64,000 nucleotides of DNA, from NCBI GenBank assembly GCA_963712305.1, contig CAVQHI010000001.1, positions 372,001 through 436,000 on the forward strand, given 5' to 3'. The DNA comes from DATFNI01 sp963712305 (GTDB lineage Bacteria > Bacteroidota > Rhodothermia > Balneolales > DATFMH01). The notes under the pieces are model-generated. The model was not told the origin of the DNA, did not search any database, and saw only the letters and a program-made list of their open reading frames with translations. Below, piece by piece: positions 7,863 to 16,776 of the stretch (position 1 is its first letter; the number at the start of each line of letters is the position of its first letter). Made by a program: the position numbers and the translations under genes.

Positions 7863-8942
7863 TTAATAATTGTACGGCACTTCCATGGTGCTATTTGGCA
7901 ATGTTGTACATGCGCGGCATGCAGGATCAACGGTTGTCCTGCAGGGATCGTTTACCGGGACGGGTAACTGATAGGGATAAATGGAAAATGTTGAGGTATC
8001 CACCCGAGCGGCTTCAAAATAGCCCAACACGGTCTCATCCGGACTATCAACGTTATACACATTGCCCCGGACGGTTGCCGGCGGCACATCAAAAATAGTA
8101 CCGCTCCTGTTTACCACTTCACTGACTTTATTCCAATATTCGTATGCATTCCTGGTAATAGACGACAACTTCACGTAAAATTTGTGCTTTTGGTAAAAGG
8201 TCTCATCGATAATCTTCGTAGCCAGCTTTTCATGCGTTATTTCATTCGCATTCAGCTCCTCACCATTATACAGGGTGAAATTCTGCGGGTTTGAGTAAAT
8301 CGTCACATAACAGTCGGGCGGTGGAGTATTGAAAGGGTTCGGATAATAGAACTGTGTGAACTTGTATATCTCAAAAACATTCCACTTCAGATAAAGGGGG
8401 GTCTGTGATGGCGGAATATGCGTATCGACAATGGCTTCAACATTATGTTTTTCCAGAGTAATGCCCGACCCACTTACTTGTTTCTCCTTGCCAAACTGGT
8501 AGTAAGCACTATCCGTGGCAATAATCAAAGGCATCGTCTCAGGATTGGTTTGATATTCCTTCCCATTGGTCAGATTTATAACAAGATGATACGTTCTGCC
8601 TGGAATGCCTTTTACGGTATTGCCCGCCAAAATGTACGTTCCTGGTTCTGTCTCCTGATAAGCTTCCTGGTTACCGGCATCATCATAAATAATCACCCGT
8701 GCCTGTGTCACAGGTTTTGTTTGCTGCTCATACCGGGAAGTCATCCCAAGCAATAGTTTCTGAGGGCCCGTCGAGTTCGTTATCATTCCCCGTACTACAA
8801 GCTGATTTCCCTGGTAGTGAACATTGAGGTTAATAGGATCAATACAGCTGCTCAATGGAAGAACCAATATCAAAAGGAGCAATATATTGATTCTCACAAA
8901 TGATCTGCCCGCCCGGGTCGTATGATTTGAGGTTTCACTCAT
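7863..8942 (-). CDS. DUF4249 lipoprotein, partner of the TonB receptor
   Basis: 359-aa lipoprotein. A hydrophobic signal segment (about 17-30) ends in the lipobox LSSC with C33 as the lipidated cysteine. The following CIDPINLN start and the beta-rich body match DUF4249 proteins of Bacteroidota, which are commonly encoded directly after a TonB-dependent receptor, as here (6-bp spacing). By analogy with SusD-type partners it may help capture the receptor's ligand at the outer membrane, but the ligand is not evident. Two Cys near the C-terminus in RACTTLPN are the only other cysteine pair. Confidence 0.85.
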   Translation of the reverse strand: MSETSNHTTRAGRSFVRINILLLLILVLPLSSCIDPINLNVHYQGNQLVVRGMITNSTGPQKLLLGMTSRYEQQTKPVTQARVIIYDDAGNQEAYQETEPGTYILAGNTVKGIPGRTYHLVINLTNGKEYQTNPETMPLIIATDSAYYQFGKEKQVSGSGITLEKHNVEAIVDTHIPPSQTPLYLKWNVFEIYKFTQFYYPNPFNTPPPDCYVTIYSNPQNFTLYNGEELNANEITHEKLATKIIDETFYQKHKFYVKLSSITRNAYEYWNKVSEVVNRSGTIFDVPPATVRGNVYNVDSPDETVLGYFEAARVDTSTFSIYPYQLPVPVNDPCRTTVDPACRACTTLPNSTMEVPYNY

Positions 8943-8948
8943 ACCGCA

Positions 8949-11414
8949 TCAAAAATTAAAATTATAGGTCACCGAGGGTATTATTGATCCCAGAACAGAA
9001 AGTCTGAATGCTGTGGGGATGTTATATCCGGGTGGCCGTTTGTAAAATACAGAGTAGGCATTCTTCCGTCCGAGCAGGTTATAGAATGAGATGGTAAGGC
9101 TATCGTGATATTTCCGGTTTGGACTCACCGTTCGATTCTTCCAGATATTGTCACCGATGGTAAACGAAACATCAAGCCGTATATAATCCGGTATCCGGTA
9201 ATTGTTACGTGTCGAGTAAATCGGTACGATCGTCGGACCATTCTGGTAACTGGATTCGATGGCTGTGACAGGCCGGCCGGTATCGTATGTGAAGTTGAAC
9301 GAGAACGCACTGCGTTCGCCAAGTTTCCGTTTGGCTACCAGGCTGATGTTATTGGGACGATCATAGTCTGATGGAAACCAGTCGTTACTATTGATCTTTT
9401 CCGATATATAAGGCGTCTTCGACCGAACAAAAGATCGTGTGTAGGAATACGAAAGCCAACCCGTCCATCTCCCTATTGATTTCTTGATTGAAAGCTCTGC
9501 GCCATAAGCTTTGCCCTTACCTTCCAGCAACTCTGTTTCCAGATGATTATTCAAATGAAGTTTGGCAAAATTTTTGTACAGCAATAAATTAGATGTCTTT
9601 TTATAGAAAAACTCAAGCGATGTCTCCCAGGTATCATCTTTGAAATTACGATAGTAGCCGATTGAGAAATTATCCGCTTTCTCACCCGGGACGAATGAAT
9701 TGCTGACCTGCCAAATATCCGATGGTGTTGCTGAGGTACTGTTTGAGACCTGGTGAATAAACTGCTGCATGTGATCATAACTCAGCTTAACGGAACTGGA
9801 GGCGTCGAGGTTGTAGCGTATTGATGCCCGCGGCTCAAAACCTCCATAATGAGCGATCACCTTGCCTTTGCCATATTGTGTTGAATCGGTGATTGTACTC
9901 GCATCCTTCGGCACTCCGGATCGATAACTGTACACGTTATCTGGTCCGAGGTTTTGAAAGTAGGAATAGCGCAGACCGGCTGAAAACAGAAGTCGCGTCG
10001 AGATGGTATAATCATCTCCCAAATAGACTGACAAGGTACGTCCTCTTCCTTTCGAAACCTGATCATTTTTTACGGCGGAACCACTGTTGTATGGGCTGAT
10101 CGTTTCGGGTGTCTCATCATACCTGATCCACTCTACGCCATAATCAATCACATGCTTGTTGTTCGGTTTATACAGGAAGTCGGTCTTGAACTGAAGATAT
10201 TTGATGCCGTTTTTTAGCATTGATGCATCAAATCCCTGGGGATCGTAATTGGAACTGCTATAATCACCGATAACTGCAGACACTTCCATCATCAGGTTAT
10301 CTCTGAGAATTTTATCCCACCTCAGGTTTCCCAGCTTCGTACCCCATGAATAGCCAAAATTATCCGAATAACGAAAGTTATCATGACTTGCATAAAATGA
10401 TAATTGAACCCGGTTGTTCTCATTAACCCTGTGCGACAGATTGATATTAGCATCATAAAATGCTGCCTTGCTTTTTTGAACATCCAGGTTCTTGGCCAGT
10501 CCCAACACCCAATCGGAATACGTGCTTCTGGCTCCTATCAAAAATGAGGTCTTATCTTTCTGAATCGGTCCCTGAACAGACAGACGGCCCGATGCAATGC
10601 CGATTCCGCCCTTAACCTTATACTTGTCGTAATCCCCGTTCTTCATATGCACATCGAGCACCGAAGACAACCGGCCGCCGAATCGTGCGGGAATATATCC
10701 TTTGTAGAGCGTAAAATTGTCGGTTACGTCGGGATTGAAAACCGAGAAGAGTCCGAGTACATGCGACGAATTGAACAACGGAGCGCCATTCAGCAATACC
10801 AGGTTTTGATCTGTCATACCACCGCGGACGTTAAAACCCGAAGCTCCCTCTCCTACCGTATTGACACCAGGCAGCAGTAACAAAGTATGAACGACATCAG
10901 ATATCCCAAGCAACGACGGCAACTGGGATATCTGTGCAACGTTAAGCCTCTCGATCCCGGTTACCGGGCTTTTTACATTATTGTCTTGTGCGCTCCCCCT
11001 CACAACGACTTCATCCATATAGAGGGATTTTTCCTTCATTATGATATCAAGCTTACCGTCTGATACCAGATGAATTTTTCTGATGACTGTTTCCAATCCG
11101 AGATATTGAAACCGGATCGTGTATTGGCCGGTTGGAAGGGAAATTTGGTACTGTCCCCGGCCATTCGTGACAGTTCCAGTGTTCAACTCTTCGATGTAAA
11201 CGGACAATCCTTCTATTGGTTTGTCGGTCTTGGAATCGCGAATAACACCGGATAAAACCGCTTCCTGTCCTGGATTCGATTTCGCAGAATCACCGACAGT
11301 TTGAATGGCCGTGCTATTCTGCTGGGCATTGACTTTATGAACGAACCAACCCACCAGCAATAAGACGACGAATGCCCATCTGCAAAATTTTTTAAGAGCT
11401 CCTCCTGTCATCAT
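8949..11414 (-). CDS. TonB-dependent outer-membrane receptor with N-terminal carboxypeptidase-like domain
   Basis: 821-aa outer-membrane transporter. A signal peptide is followed by a CarboxypepD_reg-like beta-sandwich (AVLSGVIRDSKTDKPIEGLSVYI...), then a plug beginning DEVVVRG and containing FNVRGGMTDQNLVLLNGAPLFN. A 22-strand-type barrel ends in VTYNFNF with the expected terminal aromatic residue. The longer frame to 11450 begins with TTG; I chose the ATG at 11414 because it puts a compact signal peptide at the N-terminus. It is co-transcribed with the downstream DUF4249 lipoprotein. The substrate is unknown: no metal or vitamin genes lie nearby. Confidence 0.93.
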   Translation of the reverse strand: MMTGGALKKFCRWAFVVLLLVGWFVHKVNAQQNSTAIQTVGDSAKSNPGQEAVLSGVIRDSKTDKPIEGLSVYIEELNTGTVTNGRGQYQISLPTGQYTIRFQYLGLETVIRKIHLVSDGKLDIIMKEKSLYMDEVVVRGSAQDNNVKSPVTGIERLNVAQISQLPSLLGISDVVHTLLLLPGVNTVGEGASGFNVRGGMTDQNLVLLNGAPLFNSSHVLGLFSVFNPDVTDNFTLYKGYIPARFGGRLSSVLDVHMKNGDYDKYKVKGGIGIASGRLSVQGPIQKDKTSFLIGARSTYSDWVLGLAKNLDVQKSKAAFYDANINLSHRVNENNRVQLSFYASHDNFRYSDNFGYSWGTKLGNLRWDKILRDNLMMEVSAVIGDYSSSNYDPQGFDASMLKNGIKYLQFKTDFLYKPNNKHVIDYGVEWIRYDETPETISPYNSGSAVKNDQVSKGRGRTLSVYLGDDYTISTRLLFSAGLRYSYFQNLGPDNVYSYRSGVPKDASTITDSTQYGKGKVIAHYGGFEPRASIRYNLDASSSVKLSYDHMQQFIHQVSNSTSATPSDIWQVSNSFVPGEKADNFSIGYYRNFKDDTWETSLEFFYKKTSNLLLYKNFAKLHLNNHLETELLEGKGKAYGAELSIKKSIGRWTGWLSYSYTRSFVRSKTPYISEKINSNDWFPSDYDRPNNISLVAKRKLGERSAFSFNFTYDTGRPVTAIESSYQNGPTIVPIYSTRNNYRIPDYIRLDVSFTIGDNIWKNRTVSPNRKYHDSLTISFYNLLGRKNAYSVFYKRPPGYNIPTAFRLSVLGSIIPSVTYNFNF

Positions 11415-11579
11415 AGAAATAGCGAACCCCACAATTACTTTTAAAAACAATTAGGAGGTTGGTCAAAACCCTGATTTATGATTACCGATATACCTTTAAT
11501 TTAGCTTCGATACCAGTGCCTCGTAAACATAGCCATTACTTTACAAAATTCAACTGATTTATTATCAGTATAAATATTA

Positions 11580-11640
11580 TTTCCAGTGAACGCAGCAAGA
11601 GTCTGTCACCAAAGCTGCAAACTTGGGACGTTACTGGAAA
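11580..11640. repeat. imperfect palindromic repeat after acvB
   Basis: The arms TTTCCAGTGAACG (11580-11592) and CGTTACTGGAAA (11629-11640) are inverted copies with one bulged base. The core at 11605-11629, GTCACCAAAGCTGCAAACTT and the next five bases, resembles the hairpin at 43731-43753. It lies just past the end of the acvB gene on the minus strand and could act as a 3' stabiliser, but there is no clear T-tract. Confidence 0.55.
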
Positions 11641-11674
11641 AAGCCAGCCTGATAGTGATTGTTCCTCCAATGCA

Positions 11675-13081
11675 CTATTTATTTACATACTTCAGAATCT
11701 GATCGGCCAATCCTTTATAGTTACCGTCGAAGTGATGTCCGCCTGCCATGGCCACTATATGGGCATTAGGCATGGTTATTTGCGGACAAATGCTGTCCGT
11801 CTCGTCATCGCCGTACATACAAAGCAGCGGTATATCTTTCAATGACTCTATAGCCGGCAATACGTTCAAATAATTCTTACCGCTTCCTCCTCCGATCCAG
11901 TATGAGAGATGGAACTGAAAATCGACGGTTTTACTGGGCGACAGAAATGCTGCCAACTGGGTCATTTTAGTAAGATTTTCGGGCAGGTTATGCAGCATAA
12001 AAGGCAGAATATCGGCACCAAGCGAGTACCCGATGAAAATCACTTTATCCTTTTTCCATTTCAAGAGATAGTATTGAGCCACGCGCTGCAGATCAATTGC
12101 CGTCTGCTGTGGTGTCTTACGGTTCCACAGATACTTCAGGGAATTGATGCCTGCAGTAGGTATACCTGACTCGGCGAGTGTTTTGGATAATCCCTGATCG
12201 ATACTGGCCCAGCCACCGTCTCCCGATATCAGGATGCAGAGCACATCGCCAGATGTACCGGTCTCGGGCACTTCAACAAGGGGCAGGTCTTTAACTCTCG
12301 AAGCACTGACTTCCGGATCAACTTTTTCATCGGTGGCAATTTCTTTATAAGCGTTGAGAAATTCCGGCAACCAATTTTTATAAACCGAATATCCATGGCC
12401 GACACCGTCGAGCATCACAAATTTCGCATCAGCAACATTCTTGACAAACTTTTGGGCAATCGTGGGATCTGTGACTTTATCGATATCGCCCTGTAACACA
12501 ATCCACGGCAGATCAAGACGAGTCACAGGCATAAACAGGTATCCCTTTTTGTTTTTTTTGGGCTTGCTTTGCAGCAGGGCCCCTTTGCAGAATGGCTTCG
12601 GGAAATCGAGATCAGGACTGAATCCAAGACTGATGCCGCCTGAGAAGGTATTAATCGGAGCCTCGGCAAGCAGCACATAAACCAACGTTGCACCAGATGA
12701 ATAGCCTGCCAGTATTGGTATGTGATACTGAGCCAGGCCCATTTTACGTTGAACGTACTGCGCCATCTGCTGGAAATCACCTGCCGGATAGAGACATTTC
12801 CTGTTAATTTTAGCCATGTTGCGGAACAACGTGTTGATGTCTATTCCAACAACCATAGCATTTTGATCGGCCAGCTTTTCTGCCATATCTGCGACTCCGG
12901 TATTCCAGCCGCCATCCCCCGAAATAAATAGCACAACCTGATCCGGATTATTCGTTTTTTGGTAAATGTGCACTTTTCCAAACTCACCGAAATGCAATGT
13001 GTCTTCCTGAACAGGTTTGGCAGCAAGTGCACTAACACTGAACACCAGTGCAAAAATGGGGATCAATCTGATATATTTCAT
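11675..13081 (-). CDS. acvB: AcvB/VirJ family periplasmic serine hydrolase, likely lysyl-phosphatidylglycerol hydrolase
   Basis: 468-aa exported protein. MKYIRLIPIFALVFSVSALA is a signal peptide. Two VirJ-type alpha/beta-hydrolase halves follow, each with SGDGGW (54-59 and 286-291) and a nucleophile elbow: GYSSG with S129 and GYSLG with S353; H449 fits the second catalytic histidine. Two halves match AcvB rather than single-domain VirJ. Known AcvB proteins are encoded with lpiA/mprF and remove lysyl-PG. The longer frame to 13186 was rejected because the ATG at 13081 overlaps the mprF stop by 4 bases and begins the signal peptide. Confidence 0.86.
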   Translation of the reverse strand: MKYIRLIPIFALVFSVSALAAKPVQEDTLHFGEFGKVHIYQKTNNPDQVVLFISGDGGWNTGVADMAEKLADQNAMVVGIDINTLFRNMAKINRKCLYPAGDFQQMAQYVQRKMGLAQYHIPILAGYSSGATLVYVLLAEAPINTFSGGISLGFSPDLDFPKPFCKGALLQSKPKKNKKGYLFMPVTRLDLPWIVLQGDIDKVTDPTIAQKFVKNVADAKFVMLDGVGHGYSVYKNWLPEFLNAYKEIATDEKVDPEVSASRVKDLPLVEVPETGTSGDVLCILISGDGGWASIDQGLSKTLAESGIPTAGINSLKYLWNRKTPQQTAIDLQRVAQYYLLKWKKDKVIFIGYSLGADILPFMLHNLPENLTKMTQLAAFLSPSKTVDFQFHLSYWIGGGSGKNYLNVLPAIESLKDIPLLCMYGDDETDSICPQITMPNAHIVAMAGGHHFDGNYKGLADQILKYVNK

Positions 13082-15627
13082 TTGCTGACGACTCCTTTCC
13101 AGCCGCCCGATATCAATGTTGTTACGTTCGTTAAAACAGCCGGCAGTGCCAGACCACCTGGACACGCCAGGTACCGTGGCCGCCATTCCGGATTGAATTT
13201 GTCCTTATACTGGCGGACGCCCTGAAAATTGTAAAAGTATTCACCGTTCTTATAGACAAATGAGGCAAGTTTGTTCCACCGTGGAGCCAGGTCCCGATTC
13301 TCCATTCCTGATAATGGGGCCATTCCGAGATTAAACCAGCCATATCCTTGTTCCCTGCCCCAGATCATCAATTCAATAAAAATATAATCCATGATTCCAC
13401 CCGGTGCGTCAGTCGAATGGCGCATCAGGTCAACGGATAATTCCTGTTTCCCGGCTCCCATCCAGAGATTGGCAAACGCAACACATTCGCCTTCTTTCCT
13501 TACGATGGCAAATGGGAAATGAGACAGGTAATTTTCATCGAAGAAACCGAGTGAAAAACCTTTTTCCCGGGTATTCTTACTTTTTAACCAATCAGTGGAA
13601 ATCTTTCGGAATTCCGGCATACGTTTTTGAGCCTCTTCTCGCCCCAGAATTTCAAAAAAGTATCCATCCCGCTGCATCTTCTTTTGCATGTACCTGATGG
13701 CCTTCCACTTACCACCATCCAAAGAAAACTTACTCAGGTCAACACGTGCTTCCTCACCCAGCTTCAAAAGAGTAAGCCCCAGATCGAGATAGATGCCGAG
13801 ATACTCGTCGCGCACCTGATAAAAGACGGGCCAGGCATCGTGCTTATCACACAGTTCGCGGAATTCCCATGCAAGATCAGATATCCCTTCATCAGGTCCA
13901 ATCGGATCACCCATCACAACCCAGCTTCGGCCTTCTGTTGAATAGGAAAGAAATGCAGATTCATCATAATTAAACAGCAGTGTTTTATCACCCAAAAGCA
14001 CTAAGTTTGATTCTGTGTGTGGATCCTCATCTATGATCTCGACAGCTTTATCAAGATAGGATCCTTGTGAAGGAACCGATCGTATTCTGCTGGGTTTCAG
14101 TAGCTTAAGAACCCCAAATATAATCCCAAAAGATACAACGCCGACCGTTGCCCGAAGATAACGGGGAGCATTTCCTCTCAGGGTGAACTTCCACCAGAGG
14201 TCCTGAGTGTACTCAACATGCCGATAAGAGAAAAAGCCCAGCCAGACCGAGCTGATGACAATGATCAGGATTGCCACTATCCAGCCCGGGGTAAATGTTT
14301 GATGGAAGAGCGAAGCTTTGCGGTAAAATTCCTTTCGGGAAGGCAGCATGGCTATAAGCGTAAGACCAAGGATTATTGCCTCCTCATAGTCGAAGCCCTT
14401 AAGCAGTGAAAACGCCATCCCGGCAAGCAATAAGAGCAGAGCGATATGGTACGCGGCATCGAGCCTGCGCTGAAGTCCACGTGCAAGTATTAAAAGCCAG
14501 ATACCCGCCAGGCTTCCAAGAAAGTGAGACAATTCAATGACGGGCAATGGCACAAAATGCTGAAGCCACCGAAGACGCGGAAGCTCCCCTGGTGTTGCAC
14601 CTGAGAATAGAAGAACGACACCCCCAATAAAAACGCTAAACGCCAACACCTGGGGGATCACCTTGGGAATCCACCCTGTCAATCGTCTCGACACCCTTGT
14701 GATGCGCTCACGCTCAGTCATCAACTCCTGGTATCCGAGCATGATCGATGCGGTAATAAACGGCAGGATATAGTAGATACCGCGATAGGCAATCAAGGCG
14801 CTAAGCACCTGTGTTGGGGTTAGCGTTGAAGACAGAAACAGCACCATAATTGATTCAAAGACACCAAGCCCACCCGGTATCTGGCTGATGATACCGGCAA
14901 CCTGTGCCAACAGAAATACACTCAAAAAAGCAACGAAGTTAACGTCATACGAAGGCAGCAGGATATACAAGACTCCGGCTGCCATGATCCAGTCGAAGGA
15001 GGCGAGAGCCATTTGTCGAACGATAATCCAGGCACTCGGGAAGTGTATAGACCAGCTACGGATCGTCAGCTTTCGCTTTATAAACAATCCACCGGCGACA
15101 TATCCGATAATAACCGCCATGAACAGAATGCCAAGAAATGTGACAGTTGATGCCGGCATATGAAGTGTGCCGGGGACAGACGGCGGGGCAAGCGTAAAAG
15201 CCAGCCCGCTGAGTGTGAGGAAACCAGTCCACAGCGTAAGGCCGCAAAAAGCTACAATTTCGGTAATTTCGATACCCGACAGTCCCCATGCAGAATAGAG
15301 ACGATAACGCAAAGATCCACCTGTTATCAGGGAAAATCCGATATTGTTGCTAAACGCATACCCGATAAATGCGGCCTTGGCTATTTTGGGATACGGCATC
15401 TTGCGACCGATATAACGGAATCCTAGCGTATCATAACCGGTAAGTGCAAAATAGCTAGCGATAGTCATCAATAAGGCGAGCAGTATCTTATAGAGAGGCA
15501 GTTGTGCAAGGTGCCTGAAGACTTCGTGAAAATCGTAATGTTGCAGTTCCCGATCGAGATAGATCAGAGCTACCGAAAATAACACCAACCCGATAAACGG
15601 ACCAATCTTATGTAAAACAGCCTTCAT
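13078..15627 (-). CDS. mprF: bifunctional lysylphosphatidylglycerol flippase/synthetase MprF
   Basis: 849-aa inner-membrane protein that transfers lysine (or another amino acid) from tRNA to phosphatidylglycerol and flips the product, lowering surface negative charge and giving resistance to cationic peptides. The N-terminal part (about 1-520) has many hydrophobic helices of the UPF0104/flippase type (for example NNIGFSLITGGSLRYRLYSAWGLS). The C-terminal DUF2156 GNAT-like synthase (about 540-830) includes WVVMGDPIGP and the closing FKNGEYFYNFQGVRQYKDKF-type segment. Its stop overlaps the acvB start, so synthesis and hydrolysis of the modified lipid are encoded together. The amino acid specificity cannot be read from the sequence. 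Confidence 0.93.
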   Translation of the reverse strand: MKAVLHKIGPFIGLVLFSVALIYLDRELQHYDFHEVFRHLAQLPLYKILLALLMTIASYFALTGYDTLGFRYIGRKMPYPKIAKAAFIGYAFSNNIGFSLITGGSLRYRLYSAWGLSGIEITEIVAFCGLTLWTGFLTLSGLAFTLAPPSVPGTLHMPASTVTFLGILFMAVIIGYVAGGLFIKRKLTIRSWSIHFPSAWIIVRQMALASFDWIMAAGVLYILLPSYDVNFVAFLSVFLLAQVAGIISQIPGGLGVFESIMVLFLSSTLTPTQVLSALIAYRGIYYILPFITASIMLGYQELMTERERITRVSRRLTGWIPKVIPQVLAFSVFIGGVVLLFSGATPGELPRLRWLQHFVPLPVIELSHFLGSLAGIWLLILARGLQRRLDAAYHIALLLLLAGMAFSLLKGFDYEEAIILGLTLIAMLPSRKEFYRKASLFHQTFTPGWIVAILIIVISSVWLGFFSYRHVEYTQDLWWKFTLRGNAPRYLRATVGVVSFGIIFGVLKLLKPSRIRSVPSQGSYLDKAVEIIDEDPHTESNLVLLGDKTLLFNYDESAFLSYSTEGRSWVVMGDPIGPDEGISDLAWEFRELCDKHDAWPVFYQVRDEYLGIYLDLGLTLLKLGEEARVDLSKFSLDGGKWKAIRYMQKKMQRDGYFFEILGREEAQKRMPEFRKISTDWLKSKNTREKGFSLGFFDENYLSHFPFAIVRKEGECVAFANLWMGAGKQELSVDLMRHSTDAPGGIMDYIFIELMIWGREQGYGWFNLGMAPLSGMENRDLAPRWNKLASFVYKNGEYFYNFQGVRQYKDKFNPEWRPRYLACPGGLALPAVLTNVTTLISGGWKGVVSK

Positions 15628-15762
15628 TTAATTCAATTTCTATGAAACAACAATAATGGCGCCAAACGTACGGATATCTTAGTCTAATCGATATATTGTA
15701 GAAATTTGACACCTAACAACACAACAAAATTTCATCAACTAGAAATACTCTACGGTAATTGT

Positions 15763-15791
15763 TTGACTGCACTTCACCATCCCCCTATATT
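15763..15791 (+). promoter_or_regulatory. candidate promoter of the 15880-20466 gene group
   Basis: TTGACT (15763-15768) is followed after 17 bases by TATATT (15786-15791). The arrangement equals the candidates before trpL and nuoA. It would give a 5' leader of about 80 bases before the TTG start of the lipoprotein gene. Confidence 0.5.
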
Positions 15792-15879
15792 TCCATAGCT
15801 GAAAAAGATATTAGAGGATAGTGCTTCAAGTCTCTTCATTCTAAAACGCGGTTATGCAAAACCATTTAACTTCAGTTTT

Positions 15880-16719
15880 TTGAACAAACAATCTCATAAC
15901 GTCATCCTGTGCTTACTGTTGTTCATGGTGGCAACGTTTTTTTACTCGTGTGATAAAACTCCCGGAATTGTCGATCGTACGCAATCTGATGTAAATGTTT
16001 TGACAGATGGTGTTATCGAGCCGACCGATTTTTCATTTGCATCTCATGCCGGAATGGATACGACACTGACGATTCAACTGAAAGTGCAGGTCAGTGATAC
16101 GACTGCGATCAAGGGCTTTCCCAGGTATCAGCTTTCAGATAATTCCACCGATTCAACCATTTCCACAGGCACTATCAGTCAATATAATGGATCGACCCAT
16201 GTTTTTTCAGGCTCTGCGACTATCCAGGCCAATACCGCCGAGTTCCGGGAATTGACGCTCCTGCTTTATGCTGTTAACAAACAAGATTTACTTACAAATA
16301 CCTACCGGGCCGTCATTACCATAAAAGGCGCCCAGGGACATCCACCACAGCTCATTAACGTGGCAAATCCTGATACGGTAAAAATCCCGGCCTCAGGCAA
16401 TCAAGCCATCGTATTTACGGCGAAAGTGGCTGATCCAGACGGACAGAGTAATATCGATCGCGTTCTCTTTGATTTGATCAGCAACAATGTTGGCAAACTG
16501 AGTGGAAGCCCGTTTCAAATGTACGACGACGGCAACCAAAATGATGTAGGTGGAGGAAGTGGATCGGGCGATACAACCGCAGGAGACAGTCTCTACACAC
16601 GAACGCTGCAAATCAACTCCAGTAATACCCCCGACGAAATTACGGTAAAATATTATGCTATTGACAAGTCGGGACTAAGCAGCGATACGCTCAGTAAACA
16701 ACTTATCATCGTTAAGTAG
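15880..16719 (+). CDS. secreted lipoprotein of unknown function
   Basis: 279 aa starting at a TTG; an upstream ATG at 15854 is out of the running because its frame stops after nine codons. The signal segment VILCLLLFMVATFFYSC has a lipobox ending at C23. The body is beta-rich and probably forms two Ig-like modules: one near 60-135, and one near 150-279 starting PQLINVANPDTV with an Asp/Gly-rich KVADPDGQSNIDRV and a GDSLYTRTL strand. It is first in a plus-strand group with a propeller protein and two PorV-like barrels, so an outer-membrane or surface role is likely. Precise function is not recognised. Confidence 0.75.
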   Translation: MNKQSHNVILCLLLFMVATFFYSCDKTPGIVDRTQSDVNVLTDGVIEPTDFSFASHAGMDTTLTIQLKVQVSDTTAIKGFPRYQLSDNSTDSTISTGTISQYNGSTHVFSGSATIQANTAEFRELTLLLYAVNKQDLLTNTYRAVITIKGAQGHPPQLINVANPDTVKIPASGNQAIVFTAKVADPDGQSNIDRVLFDLISNNVGKLSGSPFQMYDDGNQNDVGGGSGSGDTTAGDSLYTRTLQINSSNTPDEITVKYYAIDKSGLSSDTLSKQLIIVK

Positions 16720-16776
16720 ATAATTCCATTGCAACTACAAGTGTTTTTCAAAGGCTTCCCTAACATTTCCCGCGTT

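Noticed and set aside
13087..13186. N-terminal extension of acvB to 13186
   Set aside because: The extra residues are not a signal peptide, and the ATG at 13081 both begins a clean signal peptide and overlaps the mprF stop by ATGA.
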